Assembly: GCA_963774415.1 (NCBI GenBank)
Contig: CAVZEU010000001.1
Span: 310,001-374,000, forward strand
DNA: 64,000 bases
Source: SZUA-36 sp963774415
Lineage (GTDB): Bacteria; Pseudomonadota; Gammaproteobacteria; Xanthomonadales; SZUA-36
Direction: 5' to 3'
Part shown: positions 8,628 through 15,532 of the stretch, one piece after another
How the letters are laid out: each line of letters begins with the position of its first letter
How positions within the stretch are numbered: position 1 is the stretch's first letter
Notes under the pieces: model-generated
Databases searched by the model: none
What the model saw: the letters and a program-made list of their open reading frames with translations, nothing else
What the model was told of the DNA's origin: nothing
Translations under genes and position numbers: made by a program

Positions 8628-8647
8628 ACCGCCACAGGGGCGGTTTT
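8628..8647 (+). terminator. Intrinsic terminator after cstA
   Basis: ACCGCC (8628-8633) pairs with GGCGGT (8639-8644) around a short loop and runs into TTTT. It lies 34 bases past the cstA stop and just before the left boundary of the integrative element. Confidence 0.75.
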
Positions 8648-8655
8648 CGTAATGG

Positions 8656-8684
8656 TTGGTGGAGGCGGCGGGAATCGAACCCGA
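8656..8684. repeat. attL: left 29-bp direct repeat
   Basis: Identical over 29 bases to 13733-13761. On the minus strand it reads as the tmRNA 3' end: CGGGTTCGAT, then TCCCGCC and GCCTCCACCA. It is an att site and not a tRNA gene, because no tRNA body precedes it. The integrase stop codon is 25 bases away. Confidence 0.88.
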
Positions 8685-8708
8685 AGCGCAAGCTTTAAAA
8701 ACAATCAC

Positions 8709-9842
8709 CTACGTCACCATGTGCCCGATCTGTGCCATTTTCGATTCGATTTCGCGGGCAATTTCGGGTCTGGACTCGTTGATCCAACGCCCGTAAACGC
8801 GCCGAATCATGCCCCAATCCCGGTGCCCCATCTGTTGAGCTACCCACATAGGCGGGAAACCCAGCGAAAGTAACTGAGAGGCATATGTATGCCGTGTCTG
8901 ATAAGGGCGCCGGTAGTCAATGCCAGCGGCATTGAGCGCCGGCGCCCATGCCGTCTTTCTTATTTGCCCGTCAGATTGCCAGGGGGCCTCCGTCTTGGGG
9001 TTCATAAACACGCGGGCACCGGGTTTGGGGTTTGACGCCAAAACGCTGTTCAGCGCCGCCAGAGCGGGCGGCAGGAGTATAATAGTCCGTTTCCCGGAAT
9101 AGGTTTTCGGGGACTTGATTTGGCCCCGTACCTCCGCTTTACAAACGTAAACCTGCTTTTTAGGTAGATCGACGTCTCGCCATTCCAATGCGATAAGCTC
9201 CGAAGTCCGCAGACCCGACCAGAAAGCAAACTGGAATAGCTCCCGCACGAGGGGAGAGCAGTGGTTAAGGATTCTGTCGATCTCATCCAGCGTGAACGGA
9301 TCGGGTGCCTGCGATCTGTGCGGAAGGTGCTTGATCCGGTCAAGCGGATTGGAGTCCAACAGTTCCGCATAATAGGCGTCTGCGAAAATCTTCCTAAGCG
9401 GAGTAAGAACGTTGTTGATGCGCTTGGAGGAGATATCCAAATTCGCAATCCAGTTCCGAATTTCCACGGTCGTGATTTCTGATAGCTGCTTATCGCCAAA
9501 CGCGGGAGTCAGGTGAAAATTAATTGCGCTCTCGTAATCCCGAAATGTGCTTGCGCTCAGTGTTCTCTCCGAGTCTCTAAGAAATGTTTGAAGCGCGTCT
9601 TTAACGGTTGGGGTAGTGGATTGTTTAACAAACGAAGATTTGGATTCAGGAAAGTATCGGGACGCTTTAAATGTCCCTTTTGCGATATCGAGCAATGCCG
9701 CTGCCCGAATGTTTGCAGCGTACTCTAAGCTTTGCGGAGTAGGGGGCACAGGAATTGAGAATCTTGCGCGTTGACCATTAATCGGGAGGTCAACCTGGAC
9801 GCTGTTACCGCGTGTCCTTACGCCCGTGTACCGCTTAACCAT
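8709..9842 (-). CDS. Tyrosine recombinase (integrase)
   Basis: A 377-residue phage-type integrase. The N-terminal third is an arm-binding and core-binding region (LQTFLRDSERTLSASTFRDYESAINFHL). The catalytic domain shows FWSGLRTSELIALEWRDV (catalytic Arg I), YQTRHTYASQLLSLG (the second Arg; the usual preceding His is Tyr, a frequent variant in this subgroup) and QQMGHRDWGMIRRVYGRW with His and the nucleophilic Tyr near residue 350. It points toward attL. It overlaps the excisionase gene by 25 bases, so both come from one leftward transcript. It is intact and could be active. Confidence 0.93.
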   Translation of the reverse strand: MVKRYTGVRTRGNSVQVDLPINGQRARFSIPVPPTPQSLEYAANIRAAALLDIAKGTFKASRYFPESKSSFVKQSTTPTVKDALQTFLRDSERTLSASTFRDYESAINFHLTPAFGDKQLSEITTVEIRNWIANLDISSKRINNVLTPLRKIFADAYYAELLDSNPLDRIKHLPHRSQAPDPFTLDEIDRILNHCSPLVRELFQFAFWSGLRTSELIALEWRDVDLPKKQVYVCKAEVRGQIKSPKTYSGKRTIILLPPALAALNSVLASNPKPGARVFMNPKTEAPWQSDGQIRKTAWAPALNAAGIDYRRPYQTRHTYASQLLSLGFPPMWVAQQMGHRDWGMIRRVYGRWINESRPEIAREIESKMAQIGHMVT

Positions 9843-9997
9843 TCGTCGATTGCCTTTGTGTTGAAAACGATTCTGTTGTCGGGGGCTTTTCGCCAGTGGA
9901 GGTTTTCAGCCCAGACGCCCTTTTTCTTTTTTTGCCGGATTGCTTCGGGCGAATACCCTGTTAGTTCCGCAAGCTTTTTGATAGTCACCCAGTTCAT
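9818..9997 (-). CDS. Excisionase-like small DNA-binding protein
   Basis: A 59-residue protein beginning MNWVTIKKLAELTGYSPEAI and ending KAIDEWLSGTRA. It has a winged-helix, MerR/Xis-like layout: a predicted helix-turn-helix (IKKLAELTGYSPEAIRQKKKKGVW), a short wing (WRKAPDNRIVFN) and a final helix. Such proteins direct integrases toward excision by bending DNA at att sites. It starts within the stop of the RHH gene (ATGA overlap) and ends inside the integrase start, so the RHH, Xis and Int genes form one translationally coupled operon. Confidence 0.82.
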   Translation of the reverse strand: MNWVTIKKLAELTGYSPEAIRQKKKKGVWAENLHWRKAPDNRIVFNTKAIDEWLSGTRA

Positions 9998-10386
9998 TCC
10001 GCGCCGACTTCTCTAACTCTTGTTTCTTCAAATAAAGTCGGCTCTTCATTGCCAATTTCTAGCTCATATTGAACAAGAAAGTTATTCGCTAATTTGAGAA
10101 ACTTTGTTCTCTTTCCCACGTCTGATTCAAAAAGACAAGGTCCTTGATCTGTGTACTCTTCGAAAACATCCTTTGCAGGAACAAATTCAAAGCTTTCTCC
10201 AATTTGATCGAGGGCGGCTGCTAGGAGATCATTTATGAATTGAGACTTCGTTCTGGCTGGATACATTTCGCAAAGTGCGGCAATTCTAGCCTCGATATGG
10301 GTTGCAAGACGTACAGACGTTTGCCGTTTCATTAACCGGCTGTTATCAGGCGAATCCCATACTGCTGAAAGATTTTTTGCTTTCAT
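9994..10386 (-). CDS. Ribbon-helix-helix-like protein
   Basis: A 130-residue protein starting at the ATG at 10386 (MKAKNLSAVWDSPDNSRLMK); longer in-frame extensions upstream look non-coding. Residues 19-60 (KRQTSVRLATHIEARIAALC, then PARTKSQFINDLLAAALD) match a ribbon-helix-helix fold: a short beta strand followed by two amphipathic helices. The C-terminal part is acidic and has no motif I know. As first gene of the RHH-Xis-Int operon, divergent from the SIR2 gene, it could repress the shared intergenic promoters (inference). Confidence 0.65.
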   Translation of the reverse strand: MKAKNLSAVWDSPDNSRLMKRQTSVRLATHIEARIAALCEMYPARTKSQFINDLLAAALDQIGESFEFVPAKDVFEEYTDQGPCLFESDVGKRTKFLKLANNFLVQYELEIGNEEPTLFEETRVREVGAE

Positions 10387-10502
10387 ATCGTGTCCAAACT
10401 CTATATATAACTTAAATGTATTACAAACGACATTTACAGTCAATACCCAAACGTTGATAAAATTGATATGGTTCAGTCTGATCTGGTTTAGGGGTGCCAA
10501 TA

Positions 10503-11528
10503 ATGAAGAATGTCGTATATTTTTTGGGGGCAGGATTCTCCGCACCTGCCGGATTGCCGGTAATCAGTAACTTTCTTTTCAAGGCTAAGAATCAGTGGGC
10601 AGGTAACAAGCAACGGTACGCTAGCTTTGAAGATGTATTTAAGTATATTGATGCACTATCCGTTGCAAAAAACTATGTATCAGTTGATCTATTCAATATT
10701 GAAGAAATCTATAGCATTGCGGAAACACACCTACTATTGCAGAAAAGCAAAAGGGCAGATTTAGAACAGTTTATCAAGAAGGTTATCGAACACCATACGC
10801 CTCCCTTTGAGCGTCAAAAAGAACCCTATACATCAAACGCGCCGGATGATGTTCTCTTCGGCGGGAAGACAGTTGCCCCCTACGTTAGATTTTGCTGTGC
10901 TCTGGGAAATCTTGAACTTAATTTGGACCTCTTATATAGAGGTGTGCAACAACGTGAAATTTACTTGGCAAATTACGTTATCAAGCCCATCGAAGAGCCG
11001 AAAGCTCGCTATAAAATAGTTTCGCTTAACTACGACCTTTTGATCGAAAAATCAATTCAGTACCTCAAACCTACCAAAGATTCACAATTTGAACTTCCAA
11101 TCGCCAAACTCCACGGTAGCATTGATGGGCAGATTGTTCCCCCATCTTGGCGAAAGGACATTAACCAAGGAATTACCGAACATTGGACAAATGCCGCACG
11201 TTGGATCAAAGAAGCAAACGAAATCAGAATCCTGGGATATTCACTACCTGCTACCGACGTCTATATAAAATACCTCTTTAGTACAGCACTTTCAGAAGCG
11301 CGAAATATTCAGAAAATTGACGCAATATGCCTTGACCCTGAAGGGAATGTGCGTTCGAGATATGAAAACCTTTTCGACTTTCCCGAATTTTCCTTTTACA
11401 ACGTAGATCTCTCTGGCTACCTCAATGAGCTAGGTAATGCCCAAGGGCGTGCTCCAAAAGAAAAATCGTTCCGATTTACCGAAGAAAATCACGAACGATT
11501 CATAAAGAATGTCTCAAAATGGGACTAA
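10503..11528 (+). CDS. SIR2-domain protein, putative phage defence
   Basis: A 341-residue SIR2-like protein. FLGAGFSAPAGLPVISNF (residues 7-24) is the NAD-binding GAGxS-xxxGxP motif. VSLNYDLLIE (about 173-182) and KLHGSID (about 201-207) are the N-Y-D and H-G-S motifs around the catalytic centre. ILGYSLPATDVYIKYLF (about 244-260) is the C-terminal part of the Rossmann fold typical of bacterial SIR2_2 proteins. Family members in defence systems destroy NAD+ after phage infection. It has no attached helicase, Argonaute or SLOG domain, and the C-terminal 60 residues are not recognised. The ATG at 10503 is preferred to a GTG at 10494, since AGGGG lies 8 bases before it. Defence is inferred from domain and island context. 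Confidence 0.8.
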   Translation: MKNVVYFLGAGFSAPAGLPVISNFLFKAKNQWAGNKQRYASFEDVFKYIDALSVAKNYVSVDLFNIEEIYSIAETHLLLQKSKRADLEQFIKKVIEHHTPPFERQKEPYTSNAPDDVLFGGKTVAPYVRFCCALGNLELNLDLLYRGVQQREIYLANYVIKPIEEPKARYKIVSLNYDLLIEKSIQYLKPTKDSQFELPIAKLHGSIDGQIVPPSWRKDINQGITEHWTNAARWIKEANEIRILGYSLPATDVYIKYLFSTALSEARNIQKIDAICLDPEGNVRSRYENLFDFPEFSFYNVDLSGYLNELGNAQGRAPKEKSFRFTEENHERFIKNVSKWD

Positions 11529-11614
11529 TGTGCAGTATTACAGAACACTGCACATTTGCCGTAAAAGATGATTGACACAGCGAGATGACCCGCCTCTAGC
11601 TACCCAAATTGCTC

Positions 11615-12004
11615 TTAGCCGCTCTCATCGTCTGCGTTCTTAATAGTTTGTATCAAGAGCTCTAGAGTACCCATGTCACGGTTTTTCCATAGTCGAATCA
11701 GTTCACGTACCAATAAAACCAGCGATCCTACGAAGACAATAATGAATGCAGCCGCCCACACATCTTTGGTAATACCTAGCGCAGCTTTAAAGTCTGTAGT
11801 TACGAGTGTCACACTGACAGACAGCAGAACAGTAAAGGGAAGCGTCCATTTTTGTTTTGATACGACTGCATCCAAATGCTTAAGAAGTATATTTTCCAGT
11901 TTGTCCTCAGTTATCTCAATCAGGTCTGACTTTATGTTACTTCTTCGTGTATCGATAAAACGCCCCTCGCCTGTATCTTGAATAATGATGCTGCCGTTAC
12001 TCAT
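11615..12004 (-). CDS. Small two-TM membrane protein
   Basis: A 129-residue protein starting at ATG 12004, overlapping the upstream gene by 8 bases. The N-terminal 65 residues are soluble and polar (MSNGSIIIQDTGEGRFIDTR). Two membrane segments follow (WTLPFTVLLSVSVTLVTT and WAAAFIIVFVGSLVLLV) and then a short charged tail. I do not recognise a family. The soluble-domain plus two-TM layout recalls membrane effectors of some defence modules, but that is only a resemblance. It is coupled to the zinc-ribbon gene. Confidence 0.6.
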   Translation of the reverse strand: MSNGSIIIQDTGEGRFIDTRRSNIKSDLIEITEDKLENILLKHLDAVVSKQKWTLPFTVLLSVSVTLVTTDFKAALGITKDVWAAAFIIVFVGSLVLLVRELIRLWKNRDMGTLELLIQTIKNADDESG

Positions 12005-12284
12005 CGCTACTCTCCCCAGAGGCCTTTTCGTCACTGTCGGCTTCGGCATTTGGTAGTAAGCCTAAGGCCCCCAGAGCATGTGGCGTAATCGCACCGCAGT
12101 TGGAGCAGCCAACTAGAGCAACAGGCACGGTGTTGCCCCCTAAAACGATAGATGTAGTAATTTCATCTTGGAGCACTAGGCGTGAGTAACCGTCCACTAC
12201 CGTAAAGGTCGTGCTCCCACAACGATGACAGGGGAGATTGACCCCCCTTTGTCTAATTATTCTTGCTACCTCTTCCCGATCCAT
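11997..12284 (-). CDS. Zinc-ribbon protein of unknown function
   Basis: A 95-residue protein with two CxxC knuckles (LPCHRCGSTTF and VGCSNCGAITPHALGALGLLP) separated by about 40 residues of beta-rich sequence, a zinc-ribbon layout, followed by an acidic tail (EADSDEKASGESSDE). No known family comes to mind. Its stop overlaps the start of the two-TM protein, so the pair is probably a functional unit carried by the element. Confidence 0.6.
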   Translation of the reverse strand: MDREEVARIIRQRGVNLPCHRCGSTTFTVVDGYSRLVLQDEITTSIVLGGNTVPVALVGCSNCGAITPHALGALGLLPNAEADSDEKASGESSDE

Positions 12285-12563
12285 GTCATTCCCCTAAAGT
12301 CTTAAACCGTCGTGACCACAGAACGCTGATGTTCATTTCTGCGGTATTTTTAGTCTAAATTTTTTTTACTTGCATAACCCAACAAACATACTCTTTTCCA
12401 TTGTAAGCGCAACATAATGAAGTTTTAGTTACCTATGTTCTACTTGGTCTTCAGATTACAATTACTCGCTACATCTGCTTTGGAGGCAGCGCTCATATCC
12501 ACTCGAATTGAAGAGTTTCAATCATGGCGGTTTGATCAGGTCTTTCGTAAGTTAGTTGTTTTT
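12285..12563. other. AT-rich intergenic stretch
   Basis: About 280 bases between the zinc-ribbon gene and the replication pseudogene. It is distinctly AT-rich, with several A/T runs and no convincing frame on either strand. It probably contains the leftward promoter of the zinc-ribbon gene. Confidence 0.5.
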
Positions 12564-13600
12564 TTATGCTAGCAACCTGGGCTCAAAATATAAGCTGCGG
12601 TTTTGGAGGTTTCTCGGGATTTCAACTATGTGATCGGCAGTGAGGTAATGCAGCATCGGAATAATTTGACCTGCTTCAGGACGTGGCGCGGAAATATCAA
12701 CGCCATGCTCTATAAGCTCAGAGCGATAGCGATAAAAACTCGACCTTGGAATGATCGTCCTAACATCTTGCCCGTTTGTCCAGGCACTATAAACAAGAGA
12801 TAGGCGAGGGGGCAGGTCACTAATTTCCTTGGAGCTAAGTCTAAATTTCTGGTTCAGTTTCATGTTCATTACGCGCTCCTTTACTATTTCAAATGGTGTT
12901 CCCACGTTTTTCCAATCGCTGCCTTTATTCAACCTGCGCCTTTTAAGTTCCATTGAATGTAAGCGCACTTCAACTCTCAGCAAGCCTTTTGCGTGGTTAG
13001 TCAATTCATCTTTTAGAGGTAATAGTTCGGGGTAATTTGTGTTTGAGTAGCTCCAAATATTTGCTGTATATCTTTAGTGAAATTCTCCTTGAGTTTTGCC
13101 CAACGTAAATGGTTTCTCCCGAATAAGAGGAGGCCGCCTGGTGTTTACCACGCACGATGGGTGCAGCGGCGCGAAGCCATGCGGGTACATCATCTTGCTT
13201 GGGAAGTCTGAATGACTCCGTAACATCGACGGTCTTAAGCTCGTAGTCGCCTGCCAGCCAGGCAGACACGTCGCCTTGGCTGGCAGGCAATCCAAGAGCC
13301 GTAACGACCCGATAAAAAAACTCTGCGCAAATGCCTGGCAAGTCATTTGAACCGAAGACATTGTGCCCCTGCAAAAACTTGGTAGGATTGCCACTTACCC
13401 ATAATTGGTTTAAGTCGTGGGTCTTAACATGACACTCGGCTTTCGTGGGATCCTTCGACCTTTAAGGCGTTTGTAGCAACTCCAATCAACTCTCCCCGGA
13501 CTTACCGTCTATGGAAATGATTTCACCGCCATTGATTAGACCCATCGTGCGAGCAGGAAATGACTGCTGTGATCCAGTCGATCACGTCCCGATTTCCCAT
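12564..13600 (-). pseudogene. Decayed gene II/X-type replication protein
   Basis: Reading leftward from 13600 and changing frame where needed gives one continuous family resemblance. The pieces are VIDWITAVISCSHDG, then LINGGEIISIDGKSGE, VDWSCYKRLK, VEGSHES, HVKTHDLNQLWVSGNPTK plus FLQGHNVFGSND (to about 13010), and ELLPLKDELTNHAKGLLRVE (to the stop at 12564). This is the filamentous-phage gene II/X replication-initiation family (rolling-circle nickase). Five frame changes can each be explained by one extra base, near 13557, 13503, 13466, 13444 and 13044. At that density the gene is dead. The element has therefore probably lost autonomous replication. Confidence 0.75.
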
Positions 13601-13677
13601 GTGACGAATCTGTGCCATTTTGGAGACCAAAACAGACCATTTGAGACAAATCGGAGAGAATTTTGAAAAAATAGAAA

Positions 13678-13724
13678 CCACTCCAACCCATTGGATTTAA
13701 AAGGTATCCAATGGTCTGGAGTGG
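13678..13724. other. Long imperfect hairpin beside attR
   Basis: CCACTCCA then CCATTGGAT (13678-13696) pair with ATCCAATGG then TGGAGTGG (13706-13724), with a small internal bulge and a 9-base loop. It lies nine bases inside the right att repeat. It could be a terminator, an accessory recombination site or an origin hairpin. Only the structure is visible. Confidence 0.6.
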
Positions 13725-13732
13725 TCTGGTGA

Positions 13733-13761
13733 TTGGTGGAGGCGGCGGGAATCGAACCCGA
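13733..13761. repeat. attR: right 29-bp direct repeat
   Basis: Perfect copy of 8656-8684. It contains the uninterrupted T-loop (CGGGTTCGAT joined directly to TCCCGCC) that the intron splits in ssrA itself. It lies 63 bases beyond the true 3' end of ssrA, separated by the ssrA terminator hairpin. Confidence 0.88.
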
Positions 13762-13795
13762 CGTTCATTTGATCAGACTGCCGACGCAAAGAATT

Positions 13796-13818
13796 TACCC
13801 CGGCGTTACGCCGGGGTA
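13796..13818 (-). terminator. ssrA terminator hairpin
   Basis: TACCCCGGCG (13796-13805) and CGCCGGGGTA (13809-13818) form a perfect 10-bp stem with a 3-base loop, beginning 7 bases past the encoded CCA of ssrA. The following sequence is A/T-rich but not a strict U-run, so it may act as terminator or as a 3'-trimming barrier. Confidence 0.65.
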
Positions 13819-13841
13819 CAAATATGGTGGAGGCGGCGGGA

Positions 13842-14113
13842 CAGCTTATCCTCTTCTTTCGAAAAGGGCTGGACTATACCTTCATCCTGTCGCCAGGATG
13901 CGGAGCGTGTTATCCGGGACCAAATACATCTCCCGAATCCTAGTGCCGGCTCGTTCCATTCGGACTCAGCCGGTCTATGAGTCTCTACAGGGCAGGCCTG
14001 AAGTTGGCCTTCTTCCTACCCCTCGGTATTGCCTTTGCAGTCGCCTGCTTTAGGTTTCACCGATGTGAGCTCCGTTTTCACTTTACCCTCTCGGGTAAAG
14101 GCGACCCATGTTG
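13842..14113 (-). ncRNA. Group I intron in the tmRNA T-loop
   Basis: A 272-nt self-splicing-type intron without any reading frame. The 5' exon ends in U, and exon CGAU can pair with intron GUCG 9-12 nt in, forming P1 with the usual U-G wobble at the splice site. P2 is CUUUACCC/GGGUAAAG with a GAGA loop. GUGAAACCUAA, GCAG-GCGA-CUGC (P5) and AAGGCAAUACCGAG follow. P7 is formed by AGACU and AUAGUCC within GAUGAAGGUAUAGUCCAG. The intron ends in G, as required. The core closely resembles the Azoarcus tRNA-Ile intron (subgroup IC3-like). Group I introns in tmRNA T-loops are known but uncommon. It has no homing endonuclease, so mobility would depend on another source. Confidence 0.9.
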
Positions 14114-14335
14114 ATCGAACCCGCGTCCGCAAGTGATCCACTGTTGGCTCTACATGCTTATCCGTCCTATTAATTTAACTGCAAGCTACCCGGTCGGCAG
14201 GGAAAACTCACAGCGAGCCTGGATAGGTTTTAACGGCGCCACACCAGGCGTGCTTTGCCGCGATCCTGTGTTGGGTGACCCCCGGGATCCGATGCGCACA
14301 GGCACGCTTCGGGCGGAGGGCACTAAGCCAGGTTT

Positions 14336-14368
14336 TTAAGCTGCTAGTGCGTAGTTGTCGTCGTTGGC
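14336..14368 (-). other. tmRNA tag reading frame (ANDDNYALAA)
   Basis: The resume codon GCC at 14368 starts A-N-D-D-N-Y-A-L-A-A followed by TAA. This is one residue different from the E. coli tag (D for E at position 4) and keeps the LAA terminus recognised by ClpXP. Confidence 0.93.
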
Positions 14369-14558
14369 AACTAAAAGGTTTGCAATCAGTTTAACGAGTT
14401 GTTTGCAGCTCGGCATGCACCTCGAGTTTCACGACCCACGTCGAAGCCTGGTCGCCCCCAAAGTTCCCTATTAAGACTGCATTCTAACCGCTTGGTTCCC
14501 GTATGTCTTCAGCATCATTTGCCGCCCACGGTTACGCACCGGTCCCTGGTCGGCGCAC

Positions 14559-15014
14559 CTATCCCTGCTTGAGAATGCGGGCCTTTTGTCTTTGCCAGTC
14601 GCGATCCTTCTGGTCGCGGCGCTTGTCGTGCAGCTTTTTGCCCCGGGCGACGCCGATCTCCACCTTGACCTTGCCCCGGGCCCAGTACAGCGACGTCGGA
14701 ATCAGCGTAAGCCCCTTGCGCTCGACCAGCCCGGTCAGGCGGTCGATCTCGCGGCGGTGGAGCAGCAACCGGCGGGTCCTGACCGGGTCAGGCGTGCGGT
14801 GCGTGGATACGGTCGGCAGCGGGTCGATGCGGCAGCCGAACAGGAAGGCCTCGTTGTCTTTGAGCAGCACGTAGCTGTCGGCAAACTGCACTTTTCCCGC
14901 TCGCAGCGATTTGACTTCCCAGCCCTCGAGGCTGAGACCGGCTTCCAGGCGCTCTTCGATGTGGTAATCGAACCGCGCCCGCTTGTTACGGGCGATGTTG
15001 GAGGACTGATTCAT
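14559..15014 (-). CDS. smpB: SsrA-binding protein SmpB
   Basis: A 151-residue SmpB, the obligate tmRNA partner that replaces the anticodon arm in the stalled ribosome. NIARNKRARFDYHIEERLEAG opens the OB-fold; GWEVKSLRAGKVQFADSYV and LIPTSLYWARGKVKVEIGVA are the tmRNA-binding strands. The basic C-terminal tail GKKLHDKRRDQKDRDWQRQK reaches into the mRNA channel. It lies 99 bases upstream of ssrA on the same strand and diverges from ratA. Confidence 0.96.
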   Translation of the reverse strand: MNQSSNIARNKRARFDYHIEERLEAGLSLEGWEVKSLRAGKVQFADSYVLLKDNEAFLFGCRIDPLPTVSTHRTPDPVRTRRLLLHRREIDRLTGLVERKGLTLIPTSLYWARGKVKVEIGVARGKKLHDKRRDQKDRDWQRQKARILKQG

Positions 15015-15103
15015 GTCGTGCGTCGCGGTGTCAGCGGGCTATTCTACTGCCTGTGGCGTTAATCGTGTAAAATTTTCGGCCCGCACCGATCCCGGAAACA
15101 GCC

Positions 15104-15532
15104 ATGAGAATCGAACGCAAGGCGCTGGTCAGCCACAACGCCCTGGAAATGTACCGGCTCGTCGCCGACGTTCCCGCGTACCCGCAATTTCTCAGCTGGT
15201 GCAGCGCGGCGGTGGTGCACGAACAGGACGAGACTTCGCAAAAGGCGGAGCTGACCGTTTCGATCGCCGGGATTCGGCAAAAGTTTACCACGCTCAATAC
15301 GTTGCGTGCGGGTGAAAGTGTTGAAATGCGCTTGCTGGAAGGGCCGTTCAAATCGCTGCAGGGCAGTTGGAACTTCGACCAACTGGGTAACGAAGGCAGT
15401 CGGGTCAGCCTGGTGCTCGAGTTCGAGATCTCCGCGGGCCCGTTGGCGGCCGTTTTCGGCAAAGGTTTTGGCCGCATCGCCGACCGGCTCGTGTCGGATT
15501 TCTGCAAACGCGCCGATACGGTGTACGGTTAG
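15104..15532 (+). CDS. ratA: START-domain protein RatA
   Basis: A 142-residue START/Coq10-type protein. VADVPAYPQFLSWCSAA and the terminal GFGRIADRLVSDFCKRADTVYG are typical. The E. coli homologue was described as an inhibitor of 70S assembly (RatA); eukaryotic relatives (Coq10) bind ubiquinone, so the physiological role is debated. The smpB-divergent position and the downstream rnfH are standard in gammaproteobacteria. Its TAG stop is the first triplet of a MITE-like element, which separates it from rnfH. Confidence 0.9.
   Translation: MRIERKALVSHNALEMYRLVADVPAYPQFLSWCSAAVVHEQDETSQKAELTVSIAGIRQKFTTLNTLRAGESVEMRLLEGPFKSLQGSWNFDQLGNEGSRVSLVLEFEISAGPLAAVFGKGFGRIADRLVSDFCKRADTVYG

Larger units (their letters stand above)
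8656..13761. mobile_element. Integrative element at the ssrA 3' end
   Basis: A 5.1 kb element bounded by perfect 29-bp direct repeats (8656-8684 and 13733-13761) that copy the acceptor stem and T-arm of the adjacent tmRNA gene. An integrase gene abuts the left repeat. The interior is clearly more AT-rich than the flanking chromosome. Cargo, left to right: integrase, excisionase and RHH protein (leftward operon), a rightward SIR2-domain gene, a leftward zinc-ribbon/2-TM pair and a decayed gene II/X-type replication gene. The replication gene suggests descent from a filamentous phage or a plasmid-like satellite; no coat, assembly or secretion genes are seen, so the element is probably a degraded, defence-bearing satellite. 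Confidence 0.88.
13825..14459 (-). ncRNA. ssrA: tmRNA (ssrA), intron-containing
   Basis: Transfer-messenger RNA, which with SmpB rescues ribosomes stalled on broken mRNAs. The 5' end GGGGGCG (14459-14453) pairs with CGCCTCC before the encoded ACCA (13825), giving the 7-bp acceptor stem. CTTCGAC and GGTGCATGCCGAG are standard 5' features. The tag frame lies at 14336-14368. The T-arm is split: the 5' exon ends GCGGGTTCGAT (14114) and the 3' exon is TCCCGCCGCC then TCCACCA (13841-13825). Removing the 272-nt intron gives 363 nt, the same length as the E. coli RNA. The gene is one-piece, not permuted. smpB follows upstream on the same strand, as is usual. Confidence 0.95.

Noticed and set aside
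8656..8684. Possible tRNA gene, because it ends in CCA and has a T-arm
   Set aside because: No anticodon or D-arm precedes it; it is identical to the repeat at 13733 and matches the tmRNA end, so it is an att duplication.
13711..14053. Short plus-strand frames over the tmRNA intron
   Set aside because: They are antisense to structured RNA and show no protein-like features. No homing endonuclease was found in the intron.
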